Below are positions 45,466-55,121 of a DNA stretch of 64,000 bases, one piece after another. Numbering within the stretch: the first letter of the stretch is position 1; every line of letters starts with the position of its first letter. Made by a program: the position numbers and the translations under genes. The DNA is from UBA4722 sp044221135 (GTDB lineage: Bacteria > Pseudomonadota > Gammaproteobacteria > DSM-16500), in assembly GCA_044221135.1 (NCBI GenBank), contig JBGAPT010000002.1, positions 1-64,000 of the forward strand, in the 5' to 3' direction. The notes under the pieces were generated by a model. The model had not been told where the DNA came from. It made no database searches and was given only the letters and a program-made list of their open reading frames with translations.

Positions 45466-47136
45466 ATGAAATTAAGGAATAAAGGATTTATTATTATTGG
45501 ATTATTGTGGGTTTTCTTTCTCACGCTTAACCATTTTTCATCAATACGTCAGTCTTTGTTTAACTTTCTCGCTATAGGCAGTTTATTTGCATTAAGCATG
45601 TGGTGGCTAGCACAAACATTCATTATTAAACGTGTCGAACAATTAAATAAGCAAATAGACGAAATTAGTAAGGAAAATTCCACATCGGCTCCTATAAAAA
45701 TTAAAGGTAATGATGAAATTGCCTTAATAGCAACACAGATCAACAAATTATATGTGACTCAGCATTCTTCCTACAAACAATCGGAAGAAAAACGGGTACC
45801 TGCTAAATCAGGCACACATGAGTCACCCACCTGGTTAACTCATTACGATAAACTAACACCTCTTCCTAACCCTATTTTCTTTAATGAAACACTTAATAAA
45901 GCCATTAGCCATGCGAAACGTCGCGATAAATTATTAGCTATTTTATTGGTTGATGTCAGCCCAGCCAAAACAATGAAGTCAACACCAGGTCATCCTGTTG
46001 ACGAACCCATGATGAAAGAAATTGAGAAAAGACTTGCTAGTACATTACGCAGTGAAGATGTATTAGTAAAATCAGAAAGCCATACATTCAGCATCCTTTT
46101 AAATGATATAGGCAAAGCTAAATTTGCAAGCTCTGTGGCAAATAAAATATTACAAGCAACCGCACAGCCTATCAAAACAGAAGCCCATGAAACAGTGCTC
46201 ACAACACATATTGGTATTTGTGTTTACCCAACCGAAGGCACTTGCCTGGAAGAGTTATTGAAAAATACAGATATTGCATTAAGTAAAGCAAGAAATGCGG
46301 GTACAGATACTTTCCGATTTTATACACAAGCGATGGATGCTGAAGCAGCTGAATATATTCATATGGAAAAATCACTGCGCAAAGCCATCACCAATAATGA
46401 GCTGACTCTTTACTACCAACCTAAATTAAATCTAAAAACAGGCGATATCACAAGACTCGAAGCATTGATTCGCTGGGTACATCCAGAAATTGGTGTCATT
46501 AATCCTGAAAAATTTCTTCCTATTGCAGAAGAGACGGGCTTGATTCATCCGATTGGAGAATGGGCATTACGCGAAGCGTCTAAAATGAATAAGCAATGGC
46601 AAGATGAAGGTTATGCGCATATGCCTGTTGCCGTTAATCTCTCGCCTAAGCAATTTTATCATCCGGAAATAGTTCAAGTTATTACAACCGTTTTAAAAGA
46701 GACAGGATTGAACCCGAATTATCTTGAATTAGAAATCACTGAAACAGCTATGATGGATGATGCCAACAAGGCTACACGTATATTAACCGATATCAAAACA
46801 ACAGGCGTGCAAATCTCTATTGATCATTTTGGGGCAGGGTATTTTTCTATTAGCCAACTTAAAAAATTCCCACTAACTCTGCTAAAAATTGATCAAAGCT
46901 TTATTAAGGGTATTCCCAATAATCCCAATGATTCTGCTATTACCACCGCGATTATTGCATTAGCTCATCACCTTGGGTTGGAAGTCGTTGCTGAAGGAGT
47001 TGAAACGGCGGAACAGGTGCAATATTTATCTTCGCAAAATTGTGACATGGTACAAGGGTATTTCTTAAGTCAGCCTTTGCCGGCTGATCAAATTGCATTG
47101 CAGTTTAAAAAGTTGATGGAAGGTGTTTTGCTTTAA
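45466..47136 (+). CDS. Membrane EAL protein, GGDEF degenerate and EAL possibly inactive
   Basis: 556 aa. Two N-terminal membrane helices and a HAMP-like linker are followed by a GGDEF-like domain (about 120-285) in which GGDEF is replaced by SESHTF, and an EAL domain (about 300-545). The EAL keeps EALIRW, NLSPKQF, ELEITETA, KIDQSF and AEGVET, but the metal-binding loop is IDHFGAGYF instead of DDFGTGYS. Loss of the second aspartate usually lowers or ends activity, so it may sense c-di-GMP. Shine-Dalgarno AAGGAGG precedes ATG 45466. Confidence 0.88.
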   Translation: MKLRNKGFIIIGLLWVFFLTLNHFSSIRQSLFNFLAIGSLFALSMWWLAQTFIIKRVEQLNKQIDEISKENSTSAPIKIKGNDEIALIATQINKLYVTQHSSYKQSEEKRVPAKSGTHESPTWLTHYDKLTPLPNPIFFNETLNKAISHAKRRDKLLAILLVDVSPAKTMKSTPGHPVDEPMMKEIEKRLASTLRSEDVLVKSESHTFSILLNDIGKAKFASSVANKILQATAQPIKTEAHETVLTTHIGICVYPTEGTCLEELLKNTDIALSKARNAGTDTFRFYTQAMDAEAAEYIHMEKSLRKAITNNELTLYYQPKLNLKTGDITRLEALIRWVHPEIGVINPEKFLPIAEETGLIHPIGEWALREASKMNKQWQDEGYAHMPVAVNLSPKQFYHPEIVQVITTVLKETGLNPNYLELEITETAMMDDANKATRILTDIKTTGVQISIDHFGAGYFSISQLKKFPLTLLKIDQSFIKGIPNNPNDSAITTAIIALAHHLGLEVVAEGVETAEQVQYLSSQNCDMVQGYFLSQPLPADQIALQFKKLMEGVLL

Positions 47137-47186
47137 GACAACACAATGGTAAAATGCCCCCATTATACTCATTGAGAAACAACACC

Positions 47187-48065
47187 ATGCCGTGGCTAAT
47201 TAATTCCGCACAACTCGATAAATTTCGTAAAAACCAAAAAAACCTTATCATCCTTGATGCTAGCTTCCATCATGGCAAACGCAATGCCAAACAAGAATTT
47301 TTGGAAGCTCATATTATCGACGCTCATTTTTTTGATATAGATGCTTTTAGCAACCCGAACCCTGACGCTGTTCATTCTCATATGCTCATCCACGACGAGA
47401 AGCGTATAAGTGAATTGGTAGGTAATTTGGGTATTCGTAATGATTATAAAATTATTCTATATGACAACAGTGAACTACATTCAGCTTGCCGTGCATTATG
47501 GCTATTTAAAATGTTTGGCCATAATCCAAACTTGCTCTATATCCTGGATGGTGGTTTTCAGGCATGGGCAAAGTATGGCGGCAAAACAGAATCAGGACAG
47601 CCCTCTATCACACCAAGAACATATACTACTCATTTTGAGCCTGCCTTTTTGCGTACACTTGCAGAAATTAAAACTAATCTTGCAACACCCACAGAACAAA
47701 TCGTTGATGTACGCCATGCTGTACGTTACAGCGGCGGTATTGAATCACGGCCAGGTATTCGGTTCGGGCATATTCCTGGAAGCTTTTGTTTTCCTACAAT
47801 CTCTATGTTTGATAAAGAAGGCAATTTTCTTTCTATTGAAAAAATTCGTAAAAAATTAATTGAAATAGGTGTTGATTTAAATACGCCTATTATCACTTCC
47901 TGCGGCTCAGGTATGACGGCGCCTATTTTAAATTTTTTACTTGATTTAATGAACTATCCACAACATGCGCTTTATAATGGCTCGTGGACGGAGTGGGGAG
48001 CTGAAAGGTTATTTGAGGGTGAGAGTTCTTTGGCAGAACGCCCAGTAGAAACATGTGTAGATTAA
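47187..48065 (+). CDS. sseA: 3-mercaptopyruvate/thiosulfate sulfurtransferase (rhodanese)
   Basis: 292 aa with two rhodanese domains. The active-site cysteine loop in the second domain is CGSGMTA, the form typical of mercaptopyruvate sulfurtransferases (CG[ST]GVTA), and GIRFGHIPGSFCFP marks the domain. It moves sulfur from 3-mercaptopyruvate to thiols or cyanide. Start ATG 47187 is preferred; an ATG at 47154 lies just after the stop of the EAL gene and gives no family sequence. The 50-bp spacing to the EAL gene allows a shared transcript. Confidence 0.87.
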   Translation: MPWLINSAQLDKFRKNQKNLIILDASFHHGKRNAKQEFLEAHIIDAHFFDIDAFSNPNPDAVHSHMLIHDEKRISELVGNLGIRNDYKIILYDNSELHSACRALWLFKMFGHNPNLLYILDGGFQAWAKYGGKTESGQPSITPRTYTTHFEPAFLRTLAEIKTNLATPTEQIVDVRHAVRYSGGIESRPGIRFGHIPGSFCFPTISMFDKEGNFLSIEKIRKKLIEIGVDLNTPIITSCGSGMTAPILNFLLDLMNYPQHALYNGSWTEWGAERLFEGESSLAERPVETCVD

Positions 48066-48097
48066 TAGTAACTGTTCAAGGGCGTGAACGCTTACGA

Positions 48098-49291
48098 TTA
48101 CTCCGAACGCAACGCATCAATAGGATCTAGCTGTGATGCTTTATACGCAGGATAATAGCCAAAGAAAATACCCACAGCCACTGAAACAGTAAATCCAATC
48201 AACGGCGGCATTAAAAATAAAGTAAACTGCCAATGCCAGAATACAGCCATCACATACGCAATAATAACACCAATAGTAACACCGCACGTACCACCGATTA
48301 ACGATAACATCACCGCTTCCACTAAAAACAAAGCCCAAATATCAGAACGCTTTGCACCAACCGCTAAACGAATACCAATCTCACGTCTGCGCTCAACAAC
48401 AGATACCAGCATAATATTCATGACGCCAATGCCGCCGACTAACAGCGAAATACTGCCAATTAAGCCTAAAAATACTGTAAATATTTGACTTTGCGCCGAC
48501 ATACGAGCAATCAATTCTTTTGCGCTACGAAAAAAAAGACGCTTATTTGCAATTTGTTGATCAACATAACTAGTAATATTTTTTTGAACTTGTTCAATAT
48601 TCGCATCTGGGGTCAGACGTAAAATAATATTATTGATCGAAGCATATTTACTCAGTGACGTTGATGTTAAAATGGGAATCATCACTGTAGAATCAATATT
48701 AGCATACACAAAACTATTTTCAGGCCAAGGCTTAGCAACACCTACAATAGTAAAAATATTTTTTCCCACTTGCACTTGCTGGCCTATTGCATCAAAAAAA
48801 GTAAGTTTTTTTATTTGTGCATTGATTTTATCGCCTATCACGCAAAAGAATTCATAACCGTCCAGTGTCGAGATGAAACGTCCATTCGCTAGCTCTAAAT
48901 GTACAATACGTGCAAAATTTTCAGTGACACCCAATATACTGCCATTTAACTCATGACCATTGAATTGCACAGAATTGTAAAGCTGGGCATAAGGAGCAAT
49001 ATCGACAATAGATGCATCTGTCTTTTGTAGATTCAATACATCCGGCAAAGTAACATTATTGAGCGCGCCACCTGAGCTCCCTTGGTCTGAATCACTGATC
49101 GACAAGGCCAATAAATCTGTGCCAAGTGTTTTGAATTGTTTTAATGCTTCATTTGTTGCTAATTCACCGCCCAGTACCATTGCTACAACTGATGCTGTAC
49201 CCACTAAAATACCAAGCAGCGCTAATATTGAACGTAATTTAGAAGAAAATAAATTGGAAAGACCTTCCTGAATATGATTAATTAATCGCAT
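48098..49291 (-). CDS. ABC transporter permease, MacB-like (FtsX superfamily)
   Basis: 397 aa. One N-terminal membrane helix (LLGILVGTASVVAMVLGG), a large periplasmic domain, then three C-terminal helices with VERRREIGIRLAVGAKRSDIW, the MacB/FtsX hallmark. Start ATG 49291 overlaps the end of the ATPase gene by 10 bp in another frame. Unlike E. coli MacB, the ATPase is a separate gene. Last gene of a four-gene tripartite efflux operon (TolC-like, adaptor, ATPase, permease). Confidence 0.9.
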   Translation of the reverse strand: MRLINHIQEGLSNLFSSKLRSILALLGILVGTASVVAMVLGGELATNEALKQFKTLGTDLLALSISDSDQGSSGGALNNVTLPDVLNLQKTDASIVDIAPYAQLYNSVQFNGHELNGSILGVTENFARIVHLELANGRFISTLDGYEFFCVIGDKINAQIKKLTFFDAIGQQVQVGKNIFTIVGVAKPWPENSFVYANIDSTVMIPILTSTSLSKYASINNIILRLTPDANIEQVQKNITSYVDQQIANKRLFFRSAKELIARMSAQSQIFTVFLGLIGSISLLVGGIGVMNIMLVSVVERRREIGIRLAVGAKRSDIWALFLVEAVMLSLIGGTCGVTIGVIIAYVMAVFWHWQFTLFLMPPLIGFTVSVAVGIFFGYYPAYKASQLDPIDALRSE

Positions 49292-49959
49292 ACTATTAAC
49301 CCATCTTTTAAAGTAATAACACGCTGACAAAGACGGCTTACTTCCTTATCATGTGTCACTACTACTATGGTTCGCCCTTCTTCTTGATTAAGCTGTAAAA
49401 ACAAGTTCATCACTTCTTCTCCAGTCTTGGAATCAAGCGAACCCGTCGGTTCATCAGCAAAAATGACATCGGGATCACCCACCAAAGCACGGGCAATAGC
49501 GACACGTTGTTGCTGACCACCAGACAATTGATTGGGTCTATGATCTATAAATTTTTCCATACCCACTTTTTGCAAAATAACCAGTGCTTTTTTACGCGCA
49601 ATGATGGGTGATTCTTCTCTATAAAAAAGGGGTAACATGACATTTTGCAATGCATTCAATCGCGGCAGTAAAAAAAATGACTGAAAAACAAAGCCAATTT
49701 TTTGATTACGCGTTGCAGCTAATTCTTTATCAGTCAAGCGTGAAACATTTTCACCTGAGAAAAAATAATTTCCTGAACTACAATGATCTAGAAATCCCAT
49801 GATATTCATCATAGTTGATTTACCAGAACCTGAGGAACCTACAATAGCAAGCATCTCACCGCGCAGTAATTGAAAACTCACACCTTTCAAGGCATGAAAT
49901 TCACTCGTGCCAGATTGGTAAATTTTAGTGATATTTTGTAAATCAATTAGGGACGACAA
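49282..49959 (-). CDS. ABC transporter ATPase, MacB/LolD-like
   Basis: 225 aa with Walker A GSSGSGKSTMM, signature LSGGQQQRVAIARALV and Walker B VIFADEPTGSLD. The start is TTG 49959 with GGAGA about 6 nt upstream; the frame overlaps the adaptor stop by 17 bp. It powers the MacB-type permease that follows. Confidence 0.93.
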   Translation of the reverse strand: MSSLIDLQNITKIYQSGTSEFHALKGVSFQLLRGEMLAIVGSSGSGKSTMMNIMGFLDHCSSGNYFFSGENVSRLTDKELAATRNQKIGFVFQSFFLLPRLNALQNVMLPLFYREESPIIARKKALVILQKVGMEKFIDHRPNQLSGGQQQRVAIARALVGDPDVIFADEPTGSLDSKTGEEVMNLFLQLNQEEGRTIVVVTHDKEVSRLCQRVITLKDGLIVCD

Positions 49960-51097
49960 CTTTATCTCCTGCTTTCAGTGGAGAATCAATCACGACTGTA
50001 TCCTCTGTTGTTGAGCTTGTTACAACCGGCACTTCAATAATTTTATGGCTATTACGATCCTGCATTTTCACATAAGGTACATTATTTTTTGAGTAGACTG
50101 CTGCAAAGGGTACAGATATAACAGGCGAGCCTTCGATACTAATTTGAACTTTTGCACTCATTCCCACATGAATCACTTGCTGTTCTGCAGGCGTTAATTT
50201 AGGAACGATAATTTCAACAGAAAAAACAGGCACGCCTCCCGAAGCAGTCTGTGCTTGATGATCAATTCCAGAAATTTGGCCCTCTAATACAAATTGAGAA
50301 AATGCAGTACCGCTCACTTTTACTTTTTGACCTACTTTCAATTGATTAATATTAAATTCATTAACATTAATATGAATACTTAGGCCATTCACATCGCCAA
50401 TCATCGCCAGCATATCGCCTTGCTTGACCTGTGAACCTTTATTTATCTTCACAGAGATATCGTTATCTTCTTTGGTCGCAAGCAACACTACACCTGCCGT
50501 AGGCGAAACAATACGAATTTTTTGCAAACTCTCTTGCTGATGAAGTAGCGAACTAATTTTATCGATATCTGTTACTGTCAATTCTTCGAAGTTAAATCCT
50601 TTCATGTCTAATTGTTTCATCATAGTCGTCAATGCATCTTTGGCCTGAATCAAACCTAGCTGCGATGTAAAATAGTTTGTTTTTCTGCCTTTATAATCAT
50701 CATCGGATATCAATTGGTTTTTATGCAAAAACTCAGCTTCTCTGAATGTACTTTCATTATTTGTAAAATCTGTTTTTGCTTTAATGTACTGCATCAACGC
50801 ATTTTTATAGTCAGCCTGGAATTTACCCGATGCGATGACAAACAACGGTTGTTGTGCTTTGACTACATCACCATAATGAAATGCCATGTCTTCCACTACG
50901 CCATCTGACGGTGTCGTCACAACGATTGCTTTTAAAGGTTGTACACTACCCGCATACAGTAAATTTGTTACTAACGGTTTCAACGTGACTGTTATGATCT
51001 GATCTTTTCCTGCCACAGAATTTTTTTCTTTACTGCCACAACTGCTGATTATTCCCATGATGACTATTAAAAAAATTATACATAAACGATTAATCAT
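49943..51097 (-). CDS. MacA/HlyD-like periplasmic adaptor, probable lipoprotein
   Basis: 384 aa. A lipobox (IISSC, cysteine 20) suggests anchoring to the inner membrane. The protein has the adaptor layout: lipoyl half-motifs (VVTTPSDGVVEDMAFHYGDVV and IVSPTAGVVLLATKED), a helical hairpin, a beta-barrel part and a membrane-proximal domain. It links the inner-membrane permease to the TolC-like channel. ATG 51097 follows AGGTGAG and overlaps the TolC-like gene by 8 bp. Confidence 0.9.
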   Translation of the reverse strand: MINRLCIIFLIVIMGIISSCGSKEKNSVAGKDQIITVTLKPLVTNLLYAGSVQPLKAIVVTTPSDGVVEDMAFHYGDVVKAQQPLFVIASGKFQADYKNALMQYIKAKTDFTNNESTFREAEFLHKNQLISDDDYKGRKTNYFTSQLGLIQAKDALTTMMKQLDMKGFNFEELTVTDIDKISSLLHQQESLQKIRIVSPTAGVVLLATKEDNDISVKINKGSQVKQGDMLAMIGDVNGLSIHINVNEFNINQLKVGQKVKVSGTAFSQFVLEGQISGIDHQAQTASGGVPVFSVEIIVPKLTPAEQQVIHVGMSAKVQISIEGSPVISVPFAAVYSKNNVPYVKMQDRNSHKIIEVPVVTSSTTEDTVVIDSPLKAGDKVVVPN

Positions 51098-52535
51098 GAC
51101 TCACCTGTATGTCCCATGTTTGCAAAGTTCGGCCAATTAATTGGTCCAGGGCGACTAGCGCTCTTAAATAAGCGATCTGCTGTGCTAAAAATTGTTGCTG
51201 AGTAGCCATATAATTTTGTCGTATTGATTGTAATTCTGTGCTATCAATCAAACCATAATTGTACTTTTGTTCACTGATGTCATAGACTTTTTTCTGTAGT
51301 TCTTCTGCATGCTCTGACAAGATGAGTGAACGTTCTGCGCTATAAACAGTGTTCCAACTATCAATTGCCGCTGTTTCGTGTCGCCATTTGTCTTGTCGCA
51401 AACCAATAGCCGCCTCATGCAAAGCTATTTTCGCATTCTCTAACCCAATTTTTGCTGCTTGATCATCAATCGGGATAGTCAAATTTAATTGAACACTATC
51501 ATTACGATTAACTCCATTCACTAAACTATTCAATCCTGCATTTTGCCCGCCTCCGCTGCCGCTACCTGTAGCAGCCGACGCTGTCAAATCTAACTTCCAA
51601 AGCATATTGTTTTCTGCAGAAGCCACGCTTCGTTTAATGGAACCTTCATACGTTATTTGTGCTGCCTGATACGATACATCATTATTAATAACCAATTTTT
51701 TAGTGTCTGCCAGCGAGGGTATAGAGTATTTCTTAATTAATTTTGGCACAAAAATATCAGTAAATATCACATTAGCAGCAGGGTCCAAACCAATCGTTTG
51801 TAATAATCTTGCATGGGCTTGCGCTAACGCATTTTGATCATTTTCAATTTTCGCCCGAGTATTCGCAACAGCTGCCTCTACCGTGACTAACTCTACGCCT
51901 GGCTTACGCCCTGCTTTAATAAATAATTTAGTTTGTTCCACTGATTTTTGAGAACGCTTTAAATCTTCTTGATCAATTTCTACTGTTTTTTCTGCAGAAA
52001 CAACACCGAGGTAATCATTAATGACATTTGTAACAGTAGTACGTAATGTCTCTTCCATTTGTAAATGACTGATCCTTACGCTTTCCATTGCACTTTGCAG
52101 CGCAGCTTCAACGATAGGACGTCCAAAACCTCTGACTAAAGGCTGGGTTACTGACAATGACACACCAGGATGATAATTCGTACCCAAGTCGTTACTCGCG
52201 GATAAAGCAATATTAGTGCCGAATGGTGTATTTAATGTGACTTTAGGTGTTATTGCAGTTGAATTTTGGGTTACCATGCCTGTTTGTGTTGCAGAATAAG
52301 TTTGCGATGTCACTTTGGTTGCACCTATTTCGTAATGCGGCTTAAAATTCCATTGCTCTAACTCTAAGGCATACTTTTTCTGAATAGTAGATAATTGCTG
52401 TAACTGCACGCTTGGACTTTCTCGCAAAGCTAATAGAATTGCATCATTTAATGAGAGGGTACGCGGAACATCTGTCTGCGCTTGACAAAGCACAGTCCAT
52501 ACTAGGCATAAACAGAAAAATAACAATCGAAGCAT
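51090..52535 (-). CDS. TolC family outer-membrane efflux channel
   Basis: 481 aa with a signal peptide (cut after CQA). Two similar halves of long helices with LNDAILLALRESPSVQLQQ and, later, LENAKIALHEAAIGLRQDK give the OEP/TolC fold. First gene of the efflux operon that continues with the adaptor, ATPase and permease. The ribosome site before ATG 52535 is weak. The exported substrate is unknown; MacAB systems move peptides, macrolides or siderophores. Confidence 0.9.
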   Translation of the reverse strand: MLRLLFFCLCLVWTVLCQAQTDVPRTLSLNDAILLALRESPSVQLQQLSTIQKKYALELEQWNFKPHYEIGATKVTSQTYSATQTGMVTQNSTAITPKVTLNTPFGTNIALSASNDLGTNYHPGVSLSVTQPLVRGFGRPIVEAALQSAMESVRISHLQMEETLRTTVTNVINDYLGVVSAEKTVEIDQEDLKRSQKSVEQTKLFIKAGRKPGVELVTVEAAVANTRAKIENDQNALAQAHARLLQTIGLDPAANVIFTDIFVPKLIKKYSIPSLADTKKLVINNDVSYQAAQITYEGSIKRSVASAENNMLWKLDLTASAATGSGSGGGQNAGLNSLVNGVNRNDSVQLNLTIPIDDQAAKIGLENAKIALHEAAIGLRQDKWRHETAAIDSWNTVYSAERSLILSEHAEELQKKVYDISEQKYNYGLIDSTELQSIRQNYMATQQQFLAQQIAYLRALVALDQLIGRTLQTWDIQVSHD

Positions 52536-52615
52536 AATATTTTACTAACTCTTTAACCTATTCTATATTTTGAAGAACCTCCTTTTCTATACATGTTCAT
52601 CCATACAGCTCCTTT

Positions 52616-53767
52616 CTAAACTTGCAAAAACTCCCTACTCAGTTTAGTTTTTCTTGTATGTCTATCTACAGCCAACATCACCAAGCGAGTCAACAATTCA
52701 GAGTAATCAATTCCTGATGCTGACATTAACTTTGGATACATACTGATTTCTGTAAATCCTGGAATAGAATTAATTTCATTAAAGTAAATTTTATTCGTTT
52801 CACGTTCTAGAAAAAGATCTACTCTGGCCATGCCTTCACATTCCAGCGCTAAAAAGATATTTTTAGCAAATACACATACTTTTTCTTTTAACTCTGCAGA
52901 AATAGGCGCGGGAATAATCAGTTCTGCACCTTTTTCATCAAGATATTTGGAGGCATAAGAATAAAACTCATGCGCCGCCGTTGGCCTTACTTCTCCCGGC
53001 ACACTCACAATAGGATCTTTGCCTGCTTCCAATGACTCTAATACAGCCACTTCAATTTCTATTGCATTGATGCCTTGTTCAACAACCACTTTGGTATCAT
53101 ATTGTAATGCTGCATTAATCGCAGCCGCTAAATGGGCTGGGTCTTTTATTTTTTCGACACCCACACTGGAACCGGTATTCGCCGGTTTTACAAAAACAGG
53201 ATAACGTAATTTTTCTGTTACTCGTTCACAAAATTGCTGCGGATTTTTTTCCCAACTTCCACTTTTGATGACAAGGTAAGGCGGAGTCATCATGCCAGCA
53301 CTTTCAACAAGCCGCTTGGAAATATCTTTATCCATACCAATCGCTGATGATAATACGCCACAACCTACATAAGGCACATCAGCCAACTCAAGCAATCCTT
53401 GCACAGTACCATCTTCACATAATGGCCCATGGATGACGGGAAAAACCACATCAAAAATACGGCCAGTATTTTTTATTAATTGGTTAGGAGGAATCTGTTG
53501 CACTGCCTTACCAATTAAATCGGGATTAAACAACATGCGCTCTGATTCTTGCTGTAACCGTAAAAGAGCTGGTGAATTTAATTCTTTTTTTAAAATATCA
53601 TCACCTAAAAACCAACCACCTTCTTTATCAATGCCAATAGGAATCACATCAAAACGAGAACGATCTAAGTGTTGAATCACATTGGTTGCAGACATCACTG
53701 AAACTTCATGCTCGCCTGAACGGCCACCATATAAAACTGCAACACGAATTTTATCAGCTGTGCTCAT
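52616..53767 (-). CDS. ddl: D-alanine-D-alanine ligase
   Basis: 383 aa. Makes the D-Ala-D-Ala of peptidoglycan precursors. Landmarks are VLYGGRSGEHEVSVMSA near the N-terminus, HGPLCEDGTVQGLLEL, FVKPANTGSSVGVEKI, EVAVLES and FNEINSIPGFTEISMYPKL. This longer form is the DdlA type. ATG 53767 is chosen as start (GAGAGAG upstream); the longer frame to 53839 reads through a repeat-rich spacer. Its gene lies next to two L,D-transpeptidase genes. Confidence 0.95.
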   Translation of the reverse strand: MSTADKIRVAVLYGGRSGEHEVSVMSATNVIQHLDRSRFDVIPIGIDKEGGWFLGDDILKKELNSPALLRLQQESERMLFNPDLIGKAVQQIPPNQLIKNTGRIFDVVFPVIHGPLCEDGTVQGLLELADVPYVGCGVLSSAIGMDKDISKRLVESAGMMTPPYLVIKSGSWEKNPQQFCERVTEKLRYPVFVKPANTGSSVGVEKIKDPAHLAAAINAALQYDTKVVVEQGINAIEIEVAVLESLEAGKDPIVSVPGEVRPTAAHEFYSYASKYLDEKGAELIIPAPISAELKEKVCVFAKNIFLALECEGMARVDLFLERETNKIYFNEINSIPGFTEISMYPKLMSASGIDYSELLTRLVMLAVDRHTRKTKLSREFLQV

Positions 53768-53843
53768 GACTCTCTCATTTAAAGTTAGGTTGGTATACCC
53801 AGATGTATAACATGGAGGACACCCATACGTCCCCCACATTAAT

Positions 53844-53908
53844 TTAAGGCCTGTTTACAATTCTACTATGCTGGGTGTAATGCCTAACGAATTGTAAACA
53901 GGCCTTAA
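53844..53908. repeat. 20-bp perfect inverted repeat between ddl and the His-rich lipoprotein gene
   Basis: TTAAGGCCTGTTTACAATTC (53844-53863) and its exact complement (53889-53908) surround a 25-base loop. Both neighbours read leftwards, so it lies downstream of the lipoprotein gene and could be its terminator, though the T-run is short. Confidence 0.75.
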
Positions 53909-53914
53909 GACACA

Positions 53915-54097
53915 TTACTTGCTAGCTGCTTCACCTTTATAATCATGATGACGATGATGATGCTTAGCAGGTGCAGCAACAGTTTGTGAGCTGGTATCGC
54001 TGCTCATTGCTGTTGTTTGATCTGTACCTTTATTAGCACAACTTGCTAATACAAAAGTAGAAGCAATAATGCTTAATACGAGTGCGATCTTTTTCAT
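53915..54097 (-). CDS. Small lipoprotein with histidine-rich tail, 60 aa
   Basis: MKKIALVLSI then a hydrophobic stretch and lipobox LASC (cysteine 20); the mature peptide is about 41 aa, rich in Thr and Ser, with a cluster HHHRHHDY near the end. The lipid anchor and cluster suggest a membrane-bound metal-binding peptide; this is inference. ATG 54097 has GGAG about 9 nt upstream, better than ATG 54106, where GGAG touches the start codon. Confidence 0.65.
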   Translation of the reverse strand: MKKIALVLSIIASTFVLASCANKGTDQTTAMSSDTSSQTVAAPAKHHHRHHDYKGEAASK

Positions 54098-54303
54098 GTA
54101 CTTCATCTCCAAAATATGACTCACTAAAATAATGACTGCACGTTTATGACGTGCAGTTCTGAGAGTGAAACTATACCTCTTTCTTATTCTAACTACTAGG
54201 TTTTTGGCTACATTTTCTGGCAACTTCGGTATTTAATTACATTTTATGATTATAGTAACTCATTGTAATCACTCGTTTTTTGATTAAAATATAATCATAT
54301 TGA

Positions 54304-54333
54304 TTGACATATAACAGTTAGCTAGGTGATAAT
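54304..54333 (+). promoter_or_regulatory. Putative sigma70 promoter of the L,D-transpeptidase gene pair
   Basis: TTGACA (54304-54309) and GATAAT (54328-54333) are 18 bp apart. The start codon follows 72 bp downstream. Good match to consensus. Confidence 0.65.
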
Positions 54334-54405
54334 AACGAACTTTTGGCTTTATTTTAAACAAATCAAGTAGATCCATTCTATAAAAAAGTTAACTCGCAGG
54401 GCCTT

Positions 54406-55110
54406 ATGAGAGTAAGACACATTCTAGCTATTTTTACTATTTTTTGTATTGTGGGCTGGGGACCTTTTTCATTATTTCCGCCTTCACCACCAACTGCGCC
54501 TGTTGGCACTCAAGCATGGGTGAATGAAGAAATCAGTAAAATAAACTCACAAGCTGACAATATAGATAGCCATGTATTAAAAATGAGCTTAGATGCATTT
54601 TTACGAGCGCATGCACATGGCATGGACAATAAGCAATTACTGACTATTGTTGACTATACAAAGCCATCCACTCAACGTAGATTATGGGTAGTCGATTTAA
54701 AACGTGCGAGGGTTTTATTCAATACCTGGGTCACCCACGGCAAAAATAGCGGTACAATCAATGCGACTTCTTTTTCTAACGAGCCAGGTAGTTTAAAATC
54801 AAGTCTTGGGGTATTTCTTACAACAGGCGCCCCTTATGTGGGTGGCAATGGTTACTCATTAAGGTTGTTAGGATTAGAACGAGGCATTAATGACAAAGCC
54901 TATCAGCGCGACATCGTAGTGCACGGTGCCTGGTATGCAAATCATAATGTCGTTAAGCAATATGGTTTTTTAGGACGTAGCTGGGGTTGTCTTGCAGTGG
55001 ATGAGGAAACAGCGCATCCTCTTATCAATACCATTAGAGATAATACATTAGTTTTTGTTTATTACCCTGACCGATATTGGTTAAACAATTCAAGCTTTTT
55101 AGTTGGCTAG
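54406..55110 (+). CDS. Murein L,D-transpeptidase-like protein (YkuD_2 type)
   Basis: 234 aa with a signal anchor (residues about 5-25) and then a YkuD_2 domain. The catalytic region is VVHGAWYANHN followed by FLGRSWGCLAVDEETAH, holding the conserved His and Cys; LWVVDLKRARVLFNTWVTHG is also typical. The family is thought to form or trim peptidoglycan cross-links. ATG 54406 lies 72 bp downstream of a promoter and is followed by a second L,D-transpeptidase. Confidence 0.85.
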   Translation: MRVRHILAIFTIFCIVGWGPFSLFPPSPPTAPVGTQAWVNEEISKINSQADNIDSHVLKMSLDAFLRAHAHGMDNKQLLTIVDYTKPSTQRRLWVVDLKRARVLFNTWVTHGKNSGTINATSFSNEPGSLKSSLGVFLTTGAPYVGGNGYSLRLLGLERGINDKAYQRDIVVHGAWYANHNVVKQYGFLGRSWGCLAVDEETAHPLINTIRDNTLVFVYYPDRYWLNNSSFLVG

Positions 55111-55121
55111 GAATAATTATC

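Noticed and set aside
53768..53839. Upstream extension of ddl
   Set aside because: The Ddl family sequence starts at ATG 53767, which has a ribosome site.
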